From Plenodomus lindquistii (Eukaryota > Ascomycota > Dothideomycetes > Pleosporales > Leptosphaeriaceae): DNA of 64,000 nucleotides. Within the stretch, counting starts at the first letter, position 1; every line of letters begins with the position of its first letter. Shown here piece by piece: positions 23,475 through 35,597 of this stretch. The position numbers and the translations under genes were made by a program. The DNA lies in NCBI GenBank assembly GCA_025504975.1, contig JANUWI010000013.1, positions 1 through 64,000 of the forward strand, given 5' to 3'. The notes beneath the pieces are model-generated. The model was not told the origin of the DNA. It searched no databases and worked only from the letters and a program-made list of their open reading frames with translations.

Positions 23475-23985
23475 ATATCTAATACTATAGTAATTATAAA
23501 AAAACTAGGTATAATACTTATATATACTAAAAAAGTTTAGAAAGTACTTTTAAATTAGATATAAACTCTATAGTAGTAGAGTTAGATATTAATAGTAATA
23601 ATAATAATAATTAAAAACTTAGTATTTATAATACTAAAGAAAACTATTAGGTTTACTAGATTATTAGATTAACTAGTAGAATACGTTAATACTATCTACT
23701 AGTTTTAGTATTTAGCTTTATTTTCTTTTTAGATAGCTATTAAAGCTTTTATAGTTAGCTATATAGAAAGTATATTTTAATATAGTTTTTAATATTATTT
23801 TATACTAATACTAGCAGATTTTAACTATAATATAATTTATATTAATAGAGTTATAATTTAATTTAAAAATTAAAAGTTAGTAAAATACTACTACTAGAAA
23901 ATATATATATTTACTAAGAGATATAATCTATAGTAGAAAACTATAAGCTAGCGTTTAGCGTGCTTTTATCTAATAGCTAGCACTT
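23475..23985. other. AT-rich junction, nothing assigned
   Basis: RIP-type AT-rich sequence between the gypsy LTR and the gene island. The base composition switches near 23985 within a few tens of bases. No gene or repeat end was recognised, apart from similarity of about 23615-23690 to the flank left of the copia element (near 55390-55480). Confidence 0.5.
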
Positions 23986-24163
23986 AATAACACTACACAC
24001 GCTTAACCGCATGCTTAACAACCAACGCCCAAGTGCTAAGGTTTTCATTGCTACATTTCTCCACGTAAGTGTGGTGTATAACCATTGCCGGCACAGAGAC
24101 AGCGCATTGCCACCTATCGGTCGTAGTTTAGGGTAACGACATCGTGGAACTTCTCTACAAGGA

Positions 24164-26134
24164 TTATATCAGAATACGTTTGAAGTCGAATTTGTGATCA
24201 CGAGTCGACTGACCTTGGAGCCGTAAGGTGTATGTAATACCTGCGCTTTCGTATCTCGCAACGATAGAGCTGTCGAAGGTAAAGTACCAATGTCCGTCGG
24301 CCATTTGCTTCTTCTTACTCTTTATGAGCAATCGTTTGAGACTGACTCGGTCGACGTCGATGGTCAGCTGGGCAACCTCAATCGTGTTATCGTTTCTATA
24401 CATTGGAGCTTCGCTATCGACCGAATTTGCATAGATCTTGATTTCTCTTTCGGGATCCTCTCCGCTCCACACTGGAAATGCAATTTCCATTGGAATGACA
24501 GACGGACGATTGACTGGGTAAGATTGGCCCTGTGTTGTATGTCAATTAGCAACCTTCATCACATCCACGCACCCGAAGTACCTTATTTACAAACCACCGC
24601 ATGCTAGATACAGCATATTCTCCCCATTTCGCATACCAAAACCTGGAGAAGTTAACGTGGCGCTGGAAGTGGTCAAATGCGATTCCCAACCTTTGACTGA
24701 TATCATCTCTGCCCTTTTCGTATTTCCTGATGAGTTCTGTACCGTAATGTTTCCTTGCAATTCGCGCAGAGACGTCGATGCCTGAGCTAAGCACGCCACC
24801 GGCACTCTGGAGGCCCATGATTGCTGCACCCCGTACAACAGCCGTCCAGCCGTTTGCTGGCTGTATGGTTTTGATGCTGGGACCAACAGCTGCATCAATT
24901 CGAGCCCTGAGATATTCGCTAGCCCCAAAGCCACCTACCATCAGGACCGCCGCAACGTTGCCCTGAGCCAGGCGGATCTGATCTTTAACTTCGTCAATCA
25001 CATCTTTGATTATGGGCTCGAACACCTGTTTCTTCATATCGGCGTGGGGTATACGAAGTCTTCCACGGCGTATGTTCTTAGCAGCATCGTCTGCAAGCGC
25101 GACATTGATCAGCAATGGCTCCGAATTCTGCGTGAATGTCTTCTTGAACTTATGAACATTAGTAGGTGAATGGACTGGGAGGCGGGTGTCCCTACCTCCT
25201 CAAATATGTCGGTCGCTTCTGCAAGCCTGTCAACTGTCCAGTAAGTATCTCCAAGCTTCTGCTTGAGGTATCGGCGAAAGCGCTGATTCAACATGGACGA
25301 GCCACACTTAGCTCCAGTGCCGCGCACAGCCTCCTTCACCCTAAGACTTGGCGAAATCTGTTCTATCGTGTACGAGATCAGATCTACCGTTCCACCACCT
25401 GCATCACACACAACAAAAGTCTTCCCAACACTAAGTGTCTGAGACCCGAGATTGCGCAATGTGTAGATTGCCGCGGCTTCCTGCAAAACAGTGAATGGCG
25501 ATCCAAGTAGTTGTGTGGAGGCGAATATACCGGCTCAGTTACAAGGCGTATCTTCCTCGAACCTCGGAACCCTGCTTGTTCCGCTGCCGTCTCTGTCTTC
25601 TTCATCGCTGCATCCGACCAGATCGCAGGGACTGTAAGGACGAACTGAATTGGGGTACTTGTTACAACGCTCGCGGATAGTTGCTTTCTCAGCGTCGACA
25701 TCAAATGCTGGTGTAAGTGAGACAAGTAGATTCGCGCGAGCTCTTCTGGTGACTGAGAGTTGTCCCCAATTTGAGCGGAGCCATCAAGCTTTCTGGTATT
25801 GGAGATCATGTCAACATATCGATACAATGCACATTGAGAGTAGACCTTACAGCTTGAAGTACTTGCTCCGCTTTGCAGAAGCCGGAATTTGGAAGCCCCA
25901 TTGATGACCGCTCGATATGGCACGCAGTTCAGTTGGAACCTTGGGACTAGACTTGGTTGTATTTCTTGCTGGCCATTTGTCAATGACCTGTTGGACGTCT
26001 GCCTATCTCAGATCAGTCTTCCTTCAGTGAATACACGTGGGCGTGGCATTACTTACTCTCGAGCTTTCTGCCCAAGCAAGGCCTGAGTATGTGGTACCGA
26101 AGTCAATCGATACTACCAGCTGGCGCGAGCCCAT
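24164..26134 (-). CDS. Hsp70-like ATPase (fungal actin-like ATPase family), six exons
   Basis: Joining exons 26134-26057, 26002-25851, 25792-25531, 25480-25196, 25148-24582 and 24529-24164 across five GT-AG introns of 47-58 nt gives 569 residues in one frame. The Hsp70/actin fold signatures are SIDFGTTYSG (residues 9-18, phosphate 1), CDAGGGTVD (~189-197, phosphate 2) and MVGGFGASEY (~329-338, adenosine). The typical fungal WGFQIP and WFVNKGQ motifs are also present. The C-terminal part is short and unlike a canonical substrate-binding domain, as in the expanded Hsp70-like families of filamentous fungi. It probably binds ATP in the cytosol; the client is unknown. All exons keep phase, so the gene looks intact. 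Confidence 0.88.
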
Positions 26135-26985
26135 AACGGCGGTACGGGTCCAAGGTAGTGAGACAAGATCAATGTTCCGAGGCGATGCGGAAGGAAGGCT
26201 GAGATCCTACAAATTACAGACGCCACGGACATAAATGATTCTTCGATTGGAGGCTCAATTCTCCGCCTTGTGTACGAAGATCGAACTTGCTGCATCCGAT
26301 ATAAGCCTTCAGATTATGCAGGCAGCATACGCTCATGATAGCTATTCGACGACTCGCTTCGGCACGGTCACTGTTACCTTGCATTGCATTGCTTCATGTA
26401 TCACTAATGGCTGAGCCTTGCTCCATGTCAAATGATGTGTAGCCTTGTGAAATCGGGGATCCGCGGACCATGAAAGCCTGATGAGGCCAATATACTAGCA
26501 CGTTTATGGTATGGCGCGTGCAAGGAGGCACGTGCATCTGACCACCTTCGACACTCCTTTTGCCAGGCAATCAGCCACCATTGTATCAGTGTGACGGCTG
26601 GTGCGTTGAGCGCACTATCGAATCTACTTGGCATGACCGTGTGCGCCCACAAGGCCGACTGCAACCCCACTGTCGCCACCTGGTCCTTAGGACCCTCCGT
26701 GGATCTGATCCCGACAACATCAATCGAACATCTCTCTAGAGCTTTGTCTTTACGATTCAGCCAGTCCAAGTCAGTGATAGAAACACTCTCGGTCATCGCG
26801 ATCAATCAAAAAGGTGAGCCAGCTTGACACAATCGGCTAGCGCGTCAGGTTTGCGCTGGTCAGCTATAAATACTGCGTCAAGTCGTGCATTCATATCTGA
26901 GGCTGAGTTCTCACAGCACCTTGGAATCAGAGATAGATATACATGTGTTTATTTGGTGCTTAAGCGGCTGGGAATATTAGAACAC
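26135..26985. other. divergent intergenic region
   Basis: Shared upstream region of the Hsp70-like gene (-) and the coiled-coil gene (+). A CTATAAATA sequence near 26863 is a possible TATA box for the latter, about 120 bases before its ATG. Several short ORFs occur on both strands, but none looks like a protein family. An upstream extension of the coiled-coil frame to 26824 has no ATG. Confidence 0.4.
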
Positions 26986-28272
26986 ATGGACATCATGGAG
27001 CGCGAGAAAGACGCACTTCAGAAAGAGCTTCGGGAGCTGCGGTCTGCGCTCGCCGGGATGGAAGAAACTCTTGACTACAGACAGAAAGAACTCGAGCGCC
27101 AAGAGAGAAAGACATTGAAAGCAGAAAAGCAGCTTGAAGATGCCCACAATCATATCTTCCGCCTACAGCCTCGTCGGACAGATGTCACAGAGGCTGAAGC
27201 TAAGGAGATGTTCAACGATCTGTTCAACAGCGTTCAAAGATGGGTAGGGAACCGCCTGGATAAGGTTCTGGACATTTTGGATCAAGGAAAGCTGAAGAAT
27301 CGCGAGTTTCCGAGGGATGCGGCTCGCAAAATCCTTGCGCTTACGGGTGCAAGAGCATTACAGAGCAGTGGTCTGGATCAGATAGACGAACACCATATCA
27401 TCGCAACGATCATGGAGTTCATCCGACGGTCCTTCTTCGATCACACATTCTACTGCCCATTAGTGGTAGGAACAGAGCCCAAGGATGTCACGCCTGCTGT
27501 CAACCGCATTGAACAGCTCATGAGAGCTGTGCCCCGAGGTATGCCGTTCCCTCCTAATTAACCCATAGCTCACTGACGAACAGTAGATGAATCACAATGC
27601 CGAGAATGGCGCGTAGAGGCACTATTGGCAATGACTTTGGAGGAAGGATTTACTGGACGTCGCACCCGTCATGAGCATCAGAAAACTATCGAACTGTTCA
27701 GTCTGCTTGCACCTCTTGTTCCGAATGCAGAACCGCAAGACCTCGGCGATTCTATCAAGAGGAACATGATAATGCCTGCCATGGACCTGGCGCACCACTT
27801 ACAATTGGCTGCTACAACGTACTTCCTGAAATGGACATCCTTCAACGCTGATCTGCGTGTAGGGAATGTCACTTCGTCATCAGTCGAGTTCTCTAACTTT
27901 ACTTCGATGAACATTCAAGAGAATGGGAAGGTCATCGCACCATTGAACAAAGCCCCTTCCACAAGTTCTCAAGCAATCAGCATGAGATATCTGTTTGATG
28001 TAGCTCCAGGGCTCTACTCGAAGCCCCCAGGTATCGAAGACATCACAAAATTGAAAGTCATTAGCAAGCCCCGAGTCCTGGTGCATGTTGGAAATAGTGC
28101 GCCAAAGTCAGGACCGACACTACTGAAGTGGATCGAAGTGGAGTCAAAGCGAGATGCTCGACTACGCAACACCGTGCCTCAGGCGCCCTCTGTTGCGACC
28201 AGCGAGGATAACATGGCGAAATCGTCAATACGCAATCCGATTACCACGCTTAACAAGAAGCTGCGGAAGTAA
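26986..28272 (+). CDS. coiled-coil protein of unknown function, two exons
   Basis: Exon 1 is 26986-27538 and exon 2 is 27584-28272, with a 45-nt GT-AG intron. The splice joins CCCCGAG to TAGATGAATC and gives PRVDESQCREWRVEALLAMT, so 413 residues stay in frame. Residues ~5-50 are a Glu/Lys/Leu-rich coiled coil (MEREKDALQKELRELRSAL). A middle region with FYCPLVVG follows, and the tail is basic (NKKLRK). The design is common among uncharacterised proteins of filamentous fungi, but I cannot name a domain. I chose the first in-frame ATG; the frame is open further upstream without one. Confidence 0.7.
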
Positions 28273-28485
28273 GATTGCATAGTTGAAGATATTTGTACAA
28301 TGAATAATGATTCGGCGAAATTATTCATAAGAAATAAAATGGATTTGTTGTGTATTAAATGGAAACTTCAAGAGCTTTTGGTATCGTAAAGAGCAGACGA
28401 CATGGAATGAACAGCAGACGGCCATATTCAGAGTCCATGTTGACACAACATTACTACAACTATTGAAAGAAGCCAGGATCCCGTA

Positions 28486-29412
28486 TTATACCCGTCGAGC
28501 CCTCCGCTCAGAAAGACTTCGAGAACGGCCGCGTGTCGCAGCACGGGTCATAAAGTACACCCGCTGCCAACCCTTGTCTGAGAATACTGGCACCCGTTCT
28601 TGAGTGGAATGTGTTTGATGCTGCCCCACGTAATGCCCTGCGGACCTCGCAGCATCTTGCGTTCTTTGTGAAGCCTTCCTTATATCGCCAATACCACGCG
28701 GCGATGCATTCCTTTGCTCCTCCAATGAATGCGACTTCGGCCTTGCTATGCTTTGACCTTCTTTTGGAATCAGTTTCCTGATGCAGTTATGGATGTAATC
28801 CTGCGACACGCCCAAAGCTGTCGCATCTGCGATGCCATCATTGATCCTCAAGATGTACTCCTCTCTTGGAAATCCGTCTCTTACGAAGTCTGGACTCAAG
28901 TAGACTAATACGTTGTCTTTAAGCTCACGCCGAGGTACTGATTCCGCACCCTCTGCAAAGTCTACTTCAGAAAGCATGCGATTCACACCGCCATTGCCAA
29001 CAATCCACTTCACAGGTCGCCTATACAGCCATTTCGTCGCATGGTAGACCTCGACAGTTCGGTACTTCTTCACATAGCATGGAGCTTTTATGCCGTCACA
29101 TGGTTCGAGTTTGGCGATGCCTTCGTTTCGGTCGAGACGTCTTTCGTCTTCCGCATCAATTTCGAATAGAAGGCCTTCCACACAATGGTTTTTCGAAGGC
29201 ACGACGTTGGCGAACCCACGCTGGTTGATTATCCATCTATAGTGCCTCAAAATCGCAAATCCGATATATATGCTGTTAGGACAGCGTCTGGCCATTTGAT
29301 TCAGAGAAAGATTGCTTCCGAAAGCGAAGTAATAACTGCATTGTCTTGGTGCTTGCTGTCGAGGGGGAGGCTGTGGAGACGAATCTGGGCGCAACTTTTG
29401 AAACAACTTCAT
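28486..29412 (-). CDS. gamma-glutamylcyclotransferase-like protein
   Basis: A single-exon 308-residue protein from the ATG at 29412. Residues 26-35 are SYYFAFGSNL, the nucleotide-like glycine loop of the GGCT/AIG2 fold, and Glu97 in LDRNEGI sits where the catalytic acid of the family lies. The fold covers residues ~26-220. A Ser/Arg-rich, probably disordered tail of ~90 residues follows. Family members release 5-oxoproline from gamma-glutamyl amino acids or glutathione-type peptides; the substrate here is unknown. It converges with the coiled-coil gene, 213 bases apart. Confidence 0.8.
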   Translation of the reverse strand: MKLFQKLRPDSSPQPPPRQQAPRQCSYYFAFGSNLSLNQMARRCPNSIYIGFAILRHYRWIINQRGFANVVPSKNHCVEGLLFEIDAEDERRLDRNEGIAKLEPCDGIKAPCYVKKYRTVEVYHATKWLYRRPVKWIVGNGGVNRMLSEVDFAEGAESVPRRELKDNVLVYLSPDFVRDGFPREEYILRINDGIADATALGVSQDYIHNCIRKLIPKEGQSIARPKSHSLEEQRNASPRGIGDIRKASQRTQDAARSAGHYVGQHQTHSTQERVPVFSDKGWQRVYFMTRAATRGRSRSLSERRARRV

Positions 29413-29963
29413 GACTGTAGGAGTAGGACAACAATGTCAGAAGAACGGTGATGCGCGGAGCGCGGTCAACGGAGGTCGGACGCGTCGCGGGGGTGGCGAA
29501 GGGACAAAGTCAGCCTTGTGAGCAAACGACTTTCGTTTGCCCCCGCCACGTCAGCTTGTAAGCCCAGATAAGGGACGTCACGCTGGCTAACAGTGCAAGT
29601 CTCCAGTTTGGGGATCCAGAAGCGAAGGCTACCATATGCAACATACCTGCAGGTCAGCTTTGCACAAGAAAGAGGCACATAAGGCAAACGAGGCAAACGA
29701 GGCAAATTAGGCCTCCAACGATCCCTGATTTGAGTACGGCCGGCCGAAGATCGCGACCAGGTTGAGTGCTAGTCAGACGCCTCTCTATGTATTGCCTGTA
29801 AGCTGTCCTTCACGACTGTAGGCTGAGAATAGCCTAAAGCCACTATGGTCATCCGTCCTCCCTCACAGCTACCCCCTATCCCGTTGTGAGATCTCGAATC
29901 TCTAACTTCAGTGCATCATATTCTTGACGACCGATCTTGTATCCATCTCAGCAGCACTCCAGG
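29413..29963. other. intergenic region
   Basis: Divergent upstream region between the GGCT-like gene (-) and the amidoligase-like gene (+). A 79-codon - strand ORF (29466-29705) has low-complexity composition and no family features, so I do not call it. A run of AGGCAAACG-type repeats lies near 29681-29705. Confidence 0.35.
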
Positions 29964-31064
29964 ATGACATATACCAGCTACAACTTCGGCATCGAGATCG
30001 AGACGATTGTCGAGCCGTGGCCTCGCCGCGAGGACCTCAGAGGAAATGCAATGGAGTGGAGGAGGAAGCTTGCGCGCAGACTGGAAAACCGAAACCTACC
30101 GGCAAAAGCGGATGACCACCAAAGGTATAACAAACATCCAGAATATTACAACACCAAGTGGTTCATCACACGCGACGGAAGTCTTAGACCGACCGACGAT
30201 GACCACGGTAAGCAAGTGATAGATTCAACGCCATGGCATCGATGCTGTTGCCACCAAGATCGTGCTGACGGGATCAGTGGCCATGGAAATTGTATCCCCA
30301 GTACTCAACACTGCAAACTCGGTGACTGTCACCCTGTCCGAGTTCTGGGAGGCCATGGCGGTTGGATTTGCAGTACAAAAAGCAGAGTCATGCGGCGGCC
30401 ATGTGCACGTCACTCCGGCCAACAGCACCCGTCGTTTCACTCTTCCAGAACTGAAGAAAATTGCCTTTGCAACTTTTGTAACAGAGAACCTTGTCCAAGC
30501 TATTCTTCCTGGAACAAGAAGGGCCAATAGGTGGTGCAAGATGAACTCAGAACACAAAGGGGGGGGATGGTATCGGTCGACTAAAGGAAAGCTAACTGCT
30601 TCTACTGTTGTGGATGCCCAAAGACTCATCTCACAAACACTCTCTCCGGCGGACCTGCGAGACTTCGTGCAAGGTGGGGAAAGGGACGACCGCTATGTGC
30701 TCTGGAACTTCCAAAACATCGCGCCTTTCGGAGACGCCCAGACATGTTCTTCTACGGTAGAGTTTCGTGGTGGTAGCCAGTTTCTCGACAGACCTACAAC
30801 TCTTAAATGGGTAGCATTTGTGGTCGCATTCATCCACCTGGCTTTGAAGGAGGTAAGTGACTCTTGGCCGCTTTAGACGACCCATTGCTGATCGGACAGC
30901 AGGATCTGTTACAAGCCACTCGAATCCCTTTTATCCCCAAGAATGCACCTGAATTTGACACGTCAATGACCCAGTGGTGGGCCAAAATAAGAGAATCGGC
31001 GCGCGCGTTGAAGGTCAAGCGTTTTTTGCCTGAAGACTGGAGAACGATGCGTGATCAGGCATAG
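29964..31064 (+). CDS. Amidoligase_2-type protein (putative amidoligase), three exons
   Basis: Exons 29964-30207, 30278-30852 and 30903-31064 join in frame to 326 residues. The second acceptor could be three bases earlier, which would add one Gln. Family hallmarks are YNFGIEIETI near the N-terminus, GSLRPTDDD, VAMEIVSPVL across the first splice, CGGHVHVTP, KKIAFATFV, and a late EFRGG. These match the ATP-grasp-like/GCS-like amidoligases (Amidoligase_2, PF12224), which are predicted to make amide bonds and are greatly expanded in filamentous fungi. The substrate is unknown. No signal peptide is visible. Confidence 0.85.
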
Positions 31065-32330
31065 CTACGCAGCACAACCATTGTGCAGCGCATTACTGGT
31101 GTCCACACAAGTGGGTGGAACGTGGCTTAGAAGACATGTGTTTGACGTAAACGATTTGCATTCCAATGGTAGCTTCACAAGAAACCGCGAATAGGGCGTG
31201 CAGAGGAGCAAGTACCTACCATAAGCATGATCATCGTTCCGCCATGGGCACGCCCACGATATTGAGCTACTTCGCGTGGTATCATATTCGCTATGTTCAC
31301 ATGGACATGTTTCACAGACATATCATTACGTAAAGCGTCTGGCAAAGTTTTGTGATCTTTGATTAGATCTTGATGGATTGATATGCTACCTAAGACATCA
31401 TAAGCAAATCCACATACAGCCTGGACGTTTAGAACGTACAAATGGGACGATCTCCCCATGTCAATTCGGCTTGGGCCATCCAGATGTCCAAGATATGCAA
31501 AAAGGTATGATGTCAAAGTTCCGTGACAGACGATAAGCTTGAAAAACAGGCCTTCCAGCCATTATCGTGATTGGCCGGCTGGCTGGCTTACTGACGGGCC
31601 CCGCCGCTCTACCGCCCGCTAACGCGAGCGGCTATCGCTACCGTCCGCACGATGTGCCCCCGCTGGCACACGACCTCGACAGCTCTTCACCCGCACCCGG
31701 ATCCGACTACGTCCAGCTTCTGCCCGCCGACCATCCTTCGATCGGCGTTTGAACGTGTGGAGGTTTGACAAGGCTTACGGCAGGATGGCGCCGAAGCCCT
31801 TTGAATGGCGTTGGGTGCTGCAAATACGCCACGTCGATGAGGCGAAAGACTGAGCATACCCAGCCTCAGCCTGATGCGGCTTTTTGTTGATGTTGGAGGT
31901 AGACCTCGGATGAATGACCTGATCATACATCCTCTCGCATACTGTGTACGGTTCAATCTGAAAGCGAAGCGAGAACCGCATCCATCTTGTGTACCAGCAG
32001 CTACCATAGGTACCCTTACGCTTGGTCATACTCAGCGCGTCCAGCGTTCGCCGCACCACCGACGCTCACTATCTACCGTTCAGACGGACACGTCTCCATC
32101 GACCGCAGATCTGCTGCTCCCATAAGTGTACTTTCCATTGTGCATGGCCAGCTTACATGTGTGCGGCGGCTTGCTTGGCTTTGGGATCTCTGTGCCGCTT
32201 AATCTATCCTGCATGGACCTAGTGGAACTGTACGACCCAAGCGTGTCCACTTAGAAGCACGGAGAACTCGCAGAACGAGTTGGTTGAGCTGGGTACAGCT
32301 ATCGCGGGGTCTGCCTTTCAGGAGAGGCAC
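31065..32330. other. intergenic region with possible gene remnants
   Basis: No confident gene. A G/C-rich stretch (31567-31752, +) reads as ~60 codons with G or C in most third positions and ends in SDYVQLLPADHPSIGV and a stop, but it has no ATG. It may be the 3' end of a lost gene. The - strand frames 31175-31516 and 31687-32059 show no recognisable family. Confidence 0.35.
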
Positions 32331-32478
32331 TACCGTATATTCTGGTGAGAGAGCTCTATAGCTAGCAGGGGTGGGAACCAGTGCGTAATCAGTATCGCCC
32401 GTTAGCTAGCATGAGGCTGATTGGTGATTGGCTGTGACCCCTGCTAGCTATAGAGCTCTCTCGCCAGAATATACGGTA
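32331..32478. mobile_element. 148-bp MITE with 42-bp terminal inverted repeats
   Basis: The ends 32331-32372 and 32437-32478 are inverted copies with one mismatch (T at 32346 against C on the partner strand). The repeats begin TACCGTATATTCTGG and the outermost TA is shared by both sides, as expected for a Tc1/mariner-type TA target. The 64-base centre has no ORF. It lies 278 bases upstream of the kinase-pseudokinase ATG. Confidence 0.8.
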
Positions 32479-32755
32479 CACGTTCCAATTATCAGCACGT
32501 CACCGGTGAGCGCTGACGTGTCCTTGTCTCTAAGCACACACTAGCGTCTTGTGATAGCATGAAGCGGTCTCACCGGTGCCTAGCTGGTTTTGTGTTTCGA
32601 AAACCTTGACCTCACGTGAATAGCATTGCCACGGGTCAAGACCTGTCACTTATCACAATTGTTCAATTCACATTCGTTCTATTCACAATCTGTCCTAATT
32701 TACAATCAAATTGCCAATCGATTTACAAGTGTCATTGAGAGCGCGCCTTTCTGTC

Positions 32756-35597
32756 ATGGACGACGGTCCAATAGACTTGCTTTCACATCTGGAAGAATTA
32801 CGTTGTCAGAACGCGAGTCGGCACTGGTTTATACCAGAGAAGCGCCTTCGTGAAGCGCTGTCGAACGATGTAATCCAGGGAGCATTGCGCGCCGCTGGGA
32901 TCAGGCGATACAGGATAGCAGAGCTTGCAGGAGATGTTGTTCAGCATGGAATAAAGATCTTTAGCATACTTGTGCTAATCGAGCAGGTAACAGCAGTTCT
33001 TGAGTTTATTGGAAAACCCATATTTGAGGATACGCGTTTGCCTTTAGACGCGAAGTCTCTAAAAGAGCTGCTTCCACCAAGGGCGATTAAGAAATTCGAA
33101 GAACGTCAATGGGAAGTCATAGCGCCTGCATTCCATCGCGGCACAATCCATCGATCACTGCAAGATGGCGTTGTACTTCCATTCAGTACAGACAGAAAGA
33201 TTGGTGGAGGTGCTTTTGGCACGGTATTCGAGATCGAGCTGATGCAAGACCATCAAGATATCGATGAAGCGTTCCCAAGAAAGGTAGGCAAGTATCCCAA
33301 ATTTCAAGCATAATTAAAACCTATCATTTAATGACGGCTTAAAGCTAGTGAGAAAAGAAATGCAGCAAATCAGTTGCCACAAAGCCGAACTGGAGAATCT
33401 CACCATACTTAGTCAACTGAAGCATCCCAACATCATCGAACTCCTAGCTTCGTACTCTTGTCAAGGCACGCAGAATCTTATATTCCCACTGGCTGAAGGC
33501 AAGACGCTAAAGGAAATGTTCTCACATGACCGCCAAACCACGCCATGGACGGAAGATGCAGATCTGCTCATTGCAGCGGCTGGATTGTCTTCTGCCATCG
33601 AGCATGTCCATGATCTCGTTGAGGAGAGCATTGACCTAGCTCTGATAGGCTGTCACTACGATCTGCGACCAGATAACATACTCGTATCTGGAAATACACT
33701 GCTTCTCGCTGACTTTGGGTTGTCTAGGTTCAAAGATATAACAGACGGTTCTGCAACAATTTTCAAACAAGGAGGCGGTGATTACCGCGCACCAGAATGT
33801 GAAGATATTGACGACACCAAATTTACGAAACAGGTGATACATCGATCCAGTGATATCTGGTCCTTTGGCTGTATTCTAGGCGAATTGATCACGTACATGA
33901 CGCGCGGACCAGATGGTGTGAAGGAATTTCGTGCTAGGCGGAGATTCAAAGCAATCGTCTGGCATTTTCTGTTCCACTGTGGACTAGACAAGCCGAACGA
34001 GGCAGTCAGTGACTGGCTAGCACAGATCAAGCTCGGAGCTTCGAGACAGAGTACGATGTTCCTTGAGCTTATCGACCAAATGTTGTGTATCCGTGAGAAG
34101 GATCGCCCGAAGGCCAAAGAGGTTACAGGCAAATTACGGCTTATTGCGCTATATGAAGTGGCTGGCCCGGTGGACGAGTGTCTCAGCAACATACTCACCG
34201 GAAACTCATATGACGCTCAGATTGAGCGTGCAAGATTCAACTCATGGCGATACGCCCTTGGAATCAACGATCAGCAGACCTCGACATATAATGCGGAAGA
34301 GGTCGGAGCGTGGTCAATTTTCAAATTTGAAGCCATTCTGAATGACATAAACAGCATGAAAGACTTATCGAAATTCATGTCTTCTCAGCCGCAAGGGGGG
34401 GCACCACTATCTTTCTATCGTCTTTCGGAGCTCAACGTTTGTCTCTACCAGTCTTTGAGCATACAACTGCAAGACAAATCCAAGCTATTTCTGAGCACCT
34501 CCATATCCGCTCTGCAGGATGTAGAGATCGGACCAGACACCACATTCTTGCCAACAGATATCAGGGTGCGCTTGGCGCTCAAGCACATGACCAAAATCGC
34601 AATGGACCATTGGGAGAGAGAATCCTGCCAACGACAACTTGACCCCAAAACCATCAGCGTCGTATCTAAGTTTGGAGATCACGATATTGGGAAGCTCCAG
34701 AGAAAGGATGTCAGCTATCGGATACTGATAGAGTGGAGACCATACGGACGTCAGTCAGCGGATGAGGCAATTAATCATCAGCTGTTTGCGAGAGCGGATG
34801 CTATAGTTGAGCTTCTGGCTCAAGGCAAGACTGAGGGGCTCCGCGCGCTTGACAGTCAAGGCTTCTTCCATGATCAGCATAGATCTGCCTTTGGGGTCGT
34901 CTACAAATTCCCGAATAGCATTGCGCGACCTGAAGACGTCGAGAATCCAGTATCTCTGTGGAGTCTGCTCGAACAGACCTTCGAACATCCTCGACGATAT
35001 CCTGCCTTCGAAGATAGGTTTCGAATCGCCGCCATACTTTCCCGATCCATATTAGAGTTCCGTATGGTCAATTGGCTACACAAGCGCTTATCGTCTTTTA
35101 ACGTGGCTTTCTTTCCTACCAGCACATCTCTCGAGGATGAGTGGTTTCAGTGTCCATATATCATCGGCTTCAGCCACAGTCGGCCAGACGAAGTCTCAGC
35201 ATTCACCGGAGGACCGGAATCATCGGCTTCCGATCACTACCAACATCCAATGTATCTTCAGAATCAGAGAAGGTATTGTCAAGAATTTGACTACTACAGC
35301 TTCGGAATCGTTTTGTTGGAAATCGGGCTTTGGAAACCTTTGCATAACATGATCGAGAAGTTTCAAGGAAATCATGACGAGATTCGACAGCAAATTATTC
35401 GTAAACGACTGCCTCTGTTGAAAAGCTGCATGGGAAGGCAATATCTCGAGATCGTGAGGACGTGCCTCCAAAGCGACTTTCCGACCTCAAAACTCAATCT
35501 TGATCACACCTCAGATTCATCATCAGTCCGACTTGAGTTCAACGAGAAAGTGGTCTGCAGATTAGAGCAGCTGAGCGCCGGGTTTCTTGCTGCATAG
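32756..35597 (+). CDS. protein kinase plus C-terminal pseudokinase-like protein, two exons
   Basis: Exons 32756-33283 and 33345-35597 (61-nt intron, phase 0) give 926 residues. Residues 1-145 resemble the N-terminal module of many fungal kinases (FIPEKRLREAL...LPL). The kinase domain spans ~149-430: glycine loop IGGGAFGTVF (149), catalytic HYDLRPDN (Asp282, no HRD Arg), DFG (Asp299) and APE (327). Residues ~445-500 (IERARFNSWRYALGI) weakly resemble a HeLo-type segment. Residues ~625-920 match the degenerate kinase-like domain found in HET-type proteins (RILIEWRPYG, GFFHD, WLHKRLSSFNVAFF) and lack catalytic residues. It is a candidate signalling or incompatibility protein, which is inference. 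The first ATG is 32756. Confidence 0.82.

Larger units (their letters stand above)
14406..23483 (+). repeat. left arm of a 9.1-kb inverted duplication
   Basis: This segment reappears as its reverse complement at about 45580-54659. Coordinates pair with a nearly constant sum (about 69065) over the whole length. The matched part includes the gypsy element, its nested 733-bp insertion, a ~200-base spacer and a flanking LTR. Differences are mostly C/T and G/A, as RIP would cause after duplication. Confidence 0.85.

Noticed and set aside
24228..25904. + strand ORFs across the Hsp70-like locus
   Set aside because: The - strand exons splice into one protein with all ATPase signatures; the + strand frames show none.
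29466..29705. 79-codon - strand ORF
   Set aside because: Arg/Leu-rich shadow-like composition in an intergenic region with short repeats.
31175..31516. 113-codon - strand ORF
   Set aside because: No recognisable features, low-confidence codon use, and no splice-supported extension.
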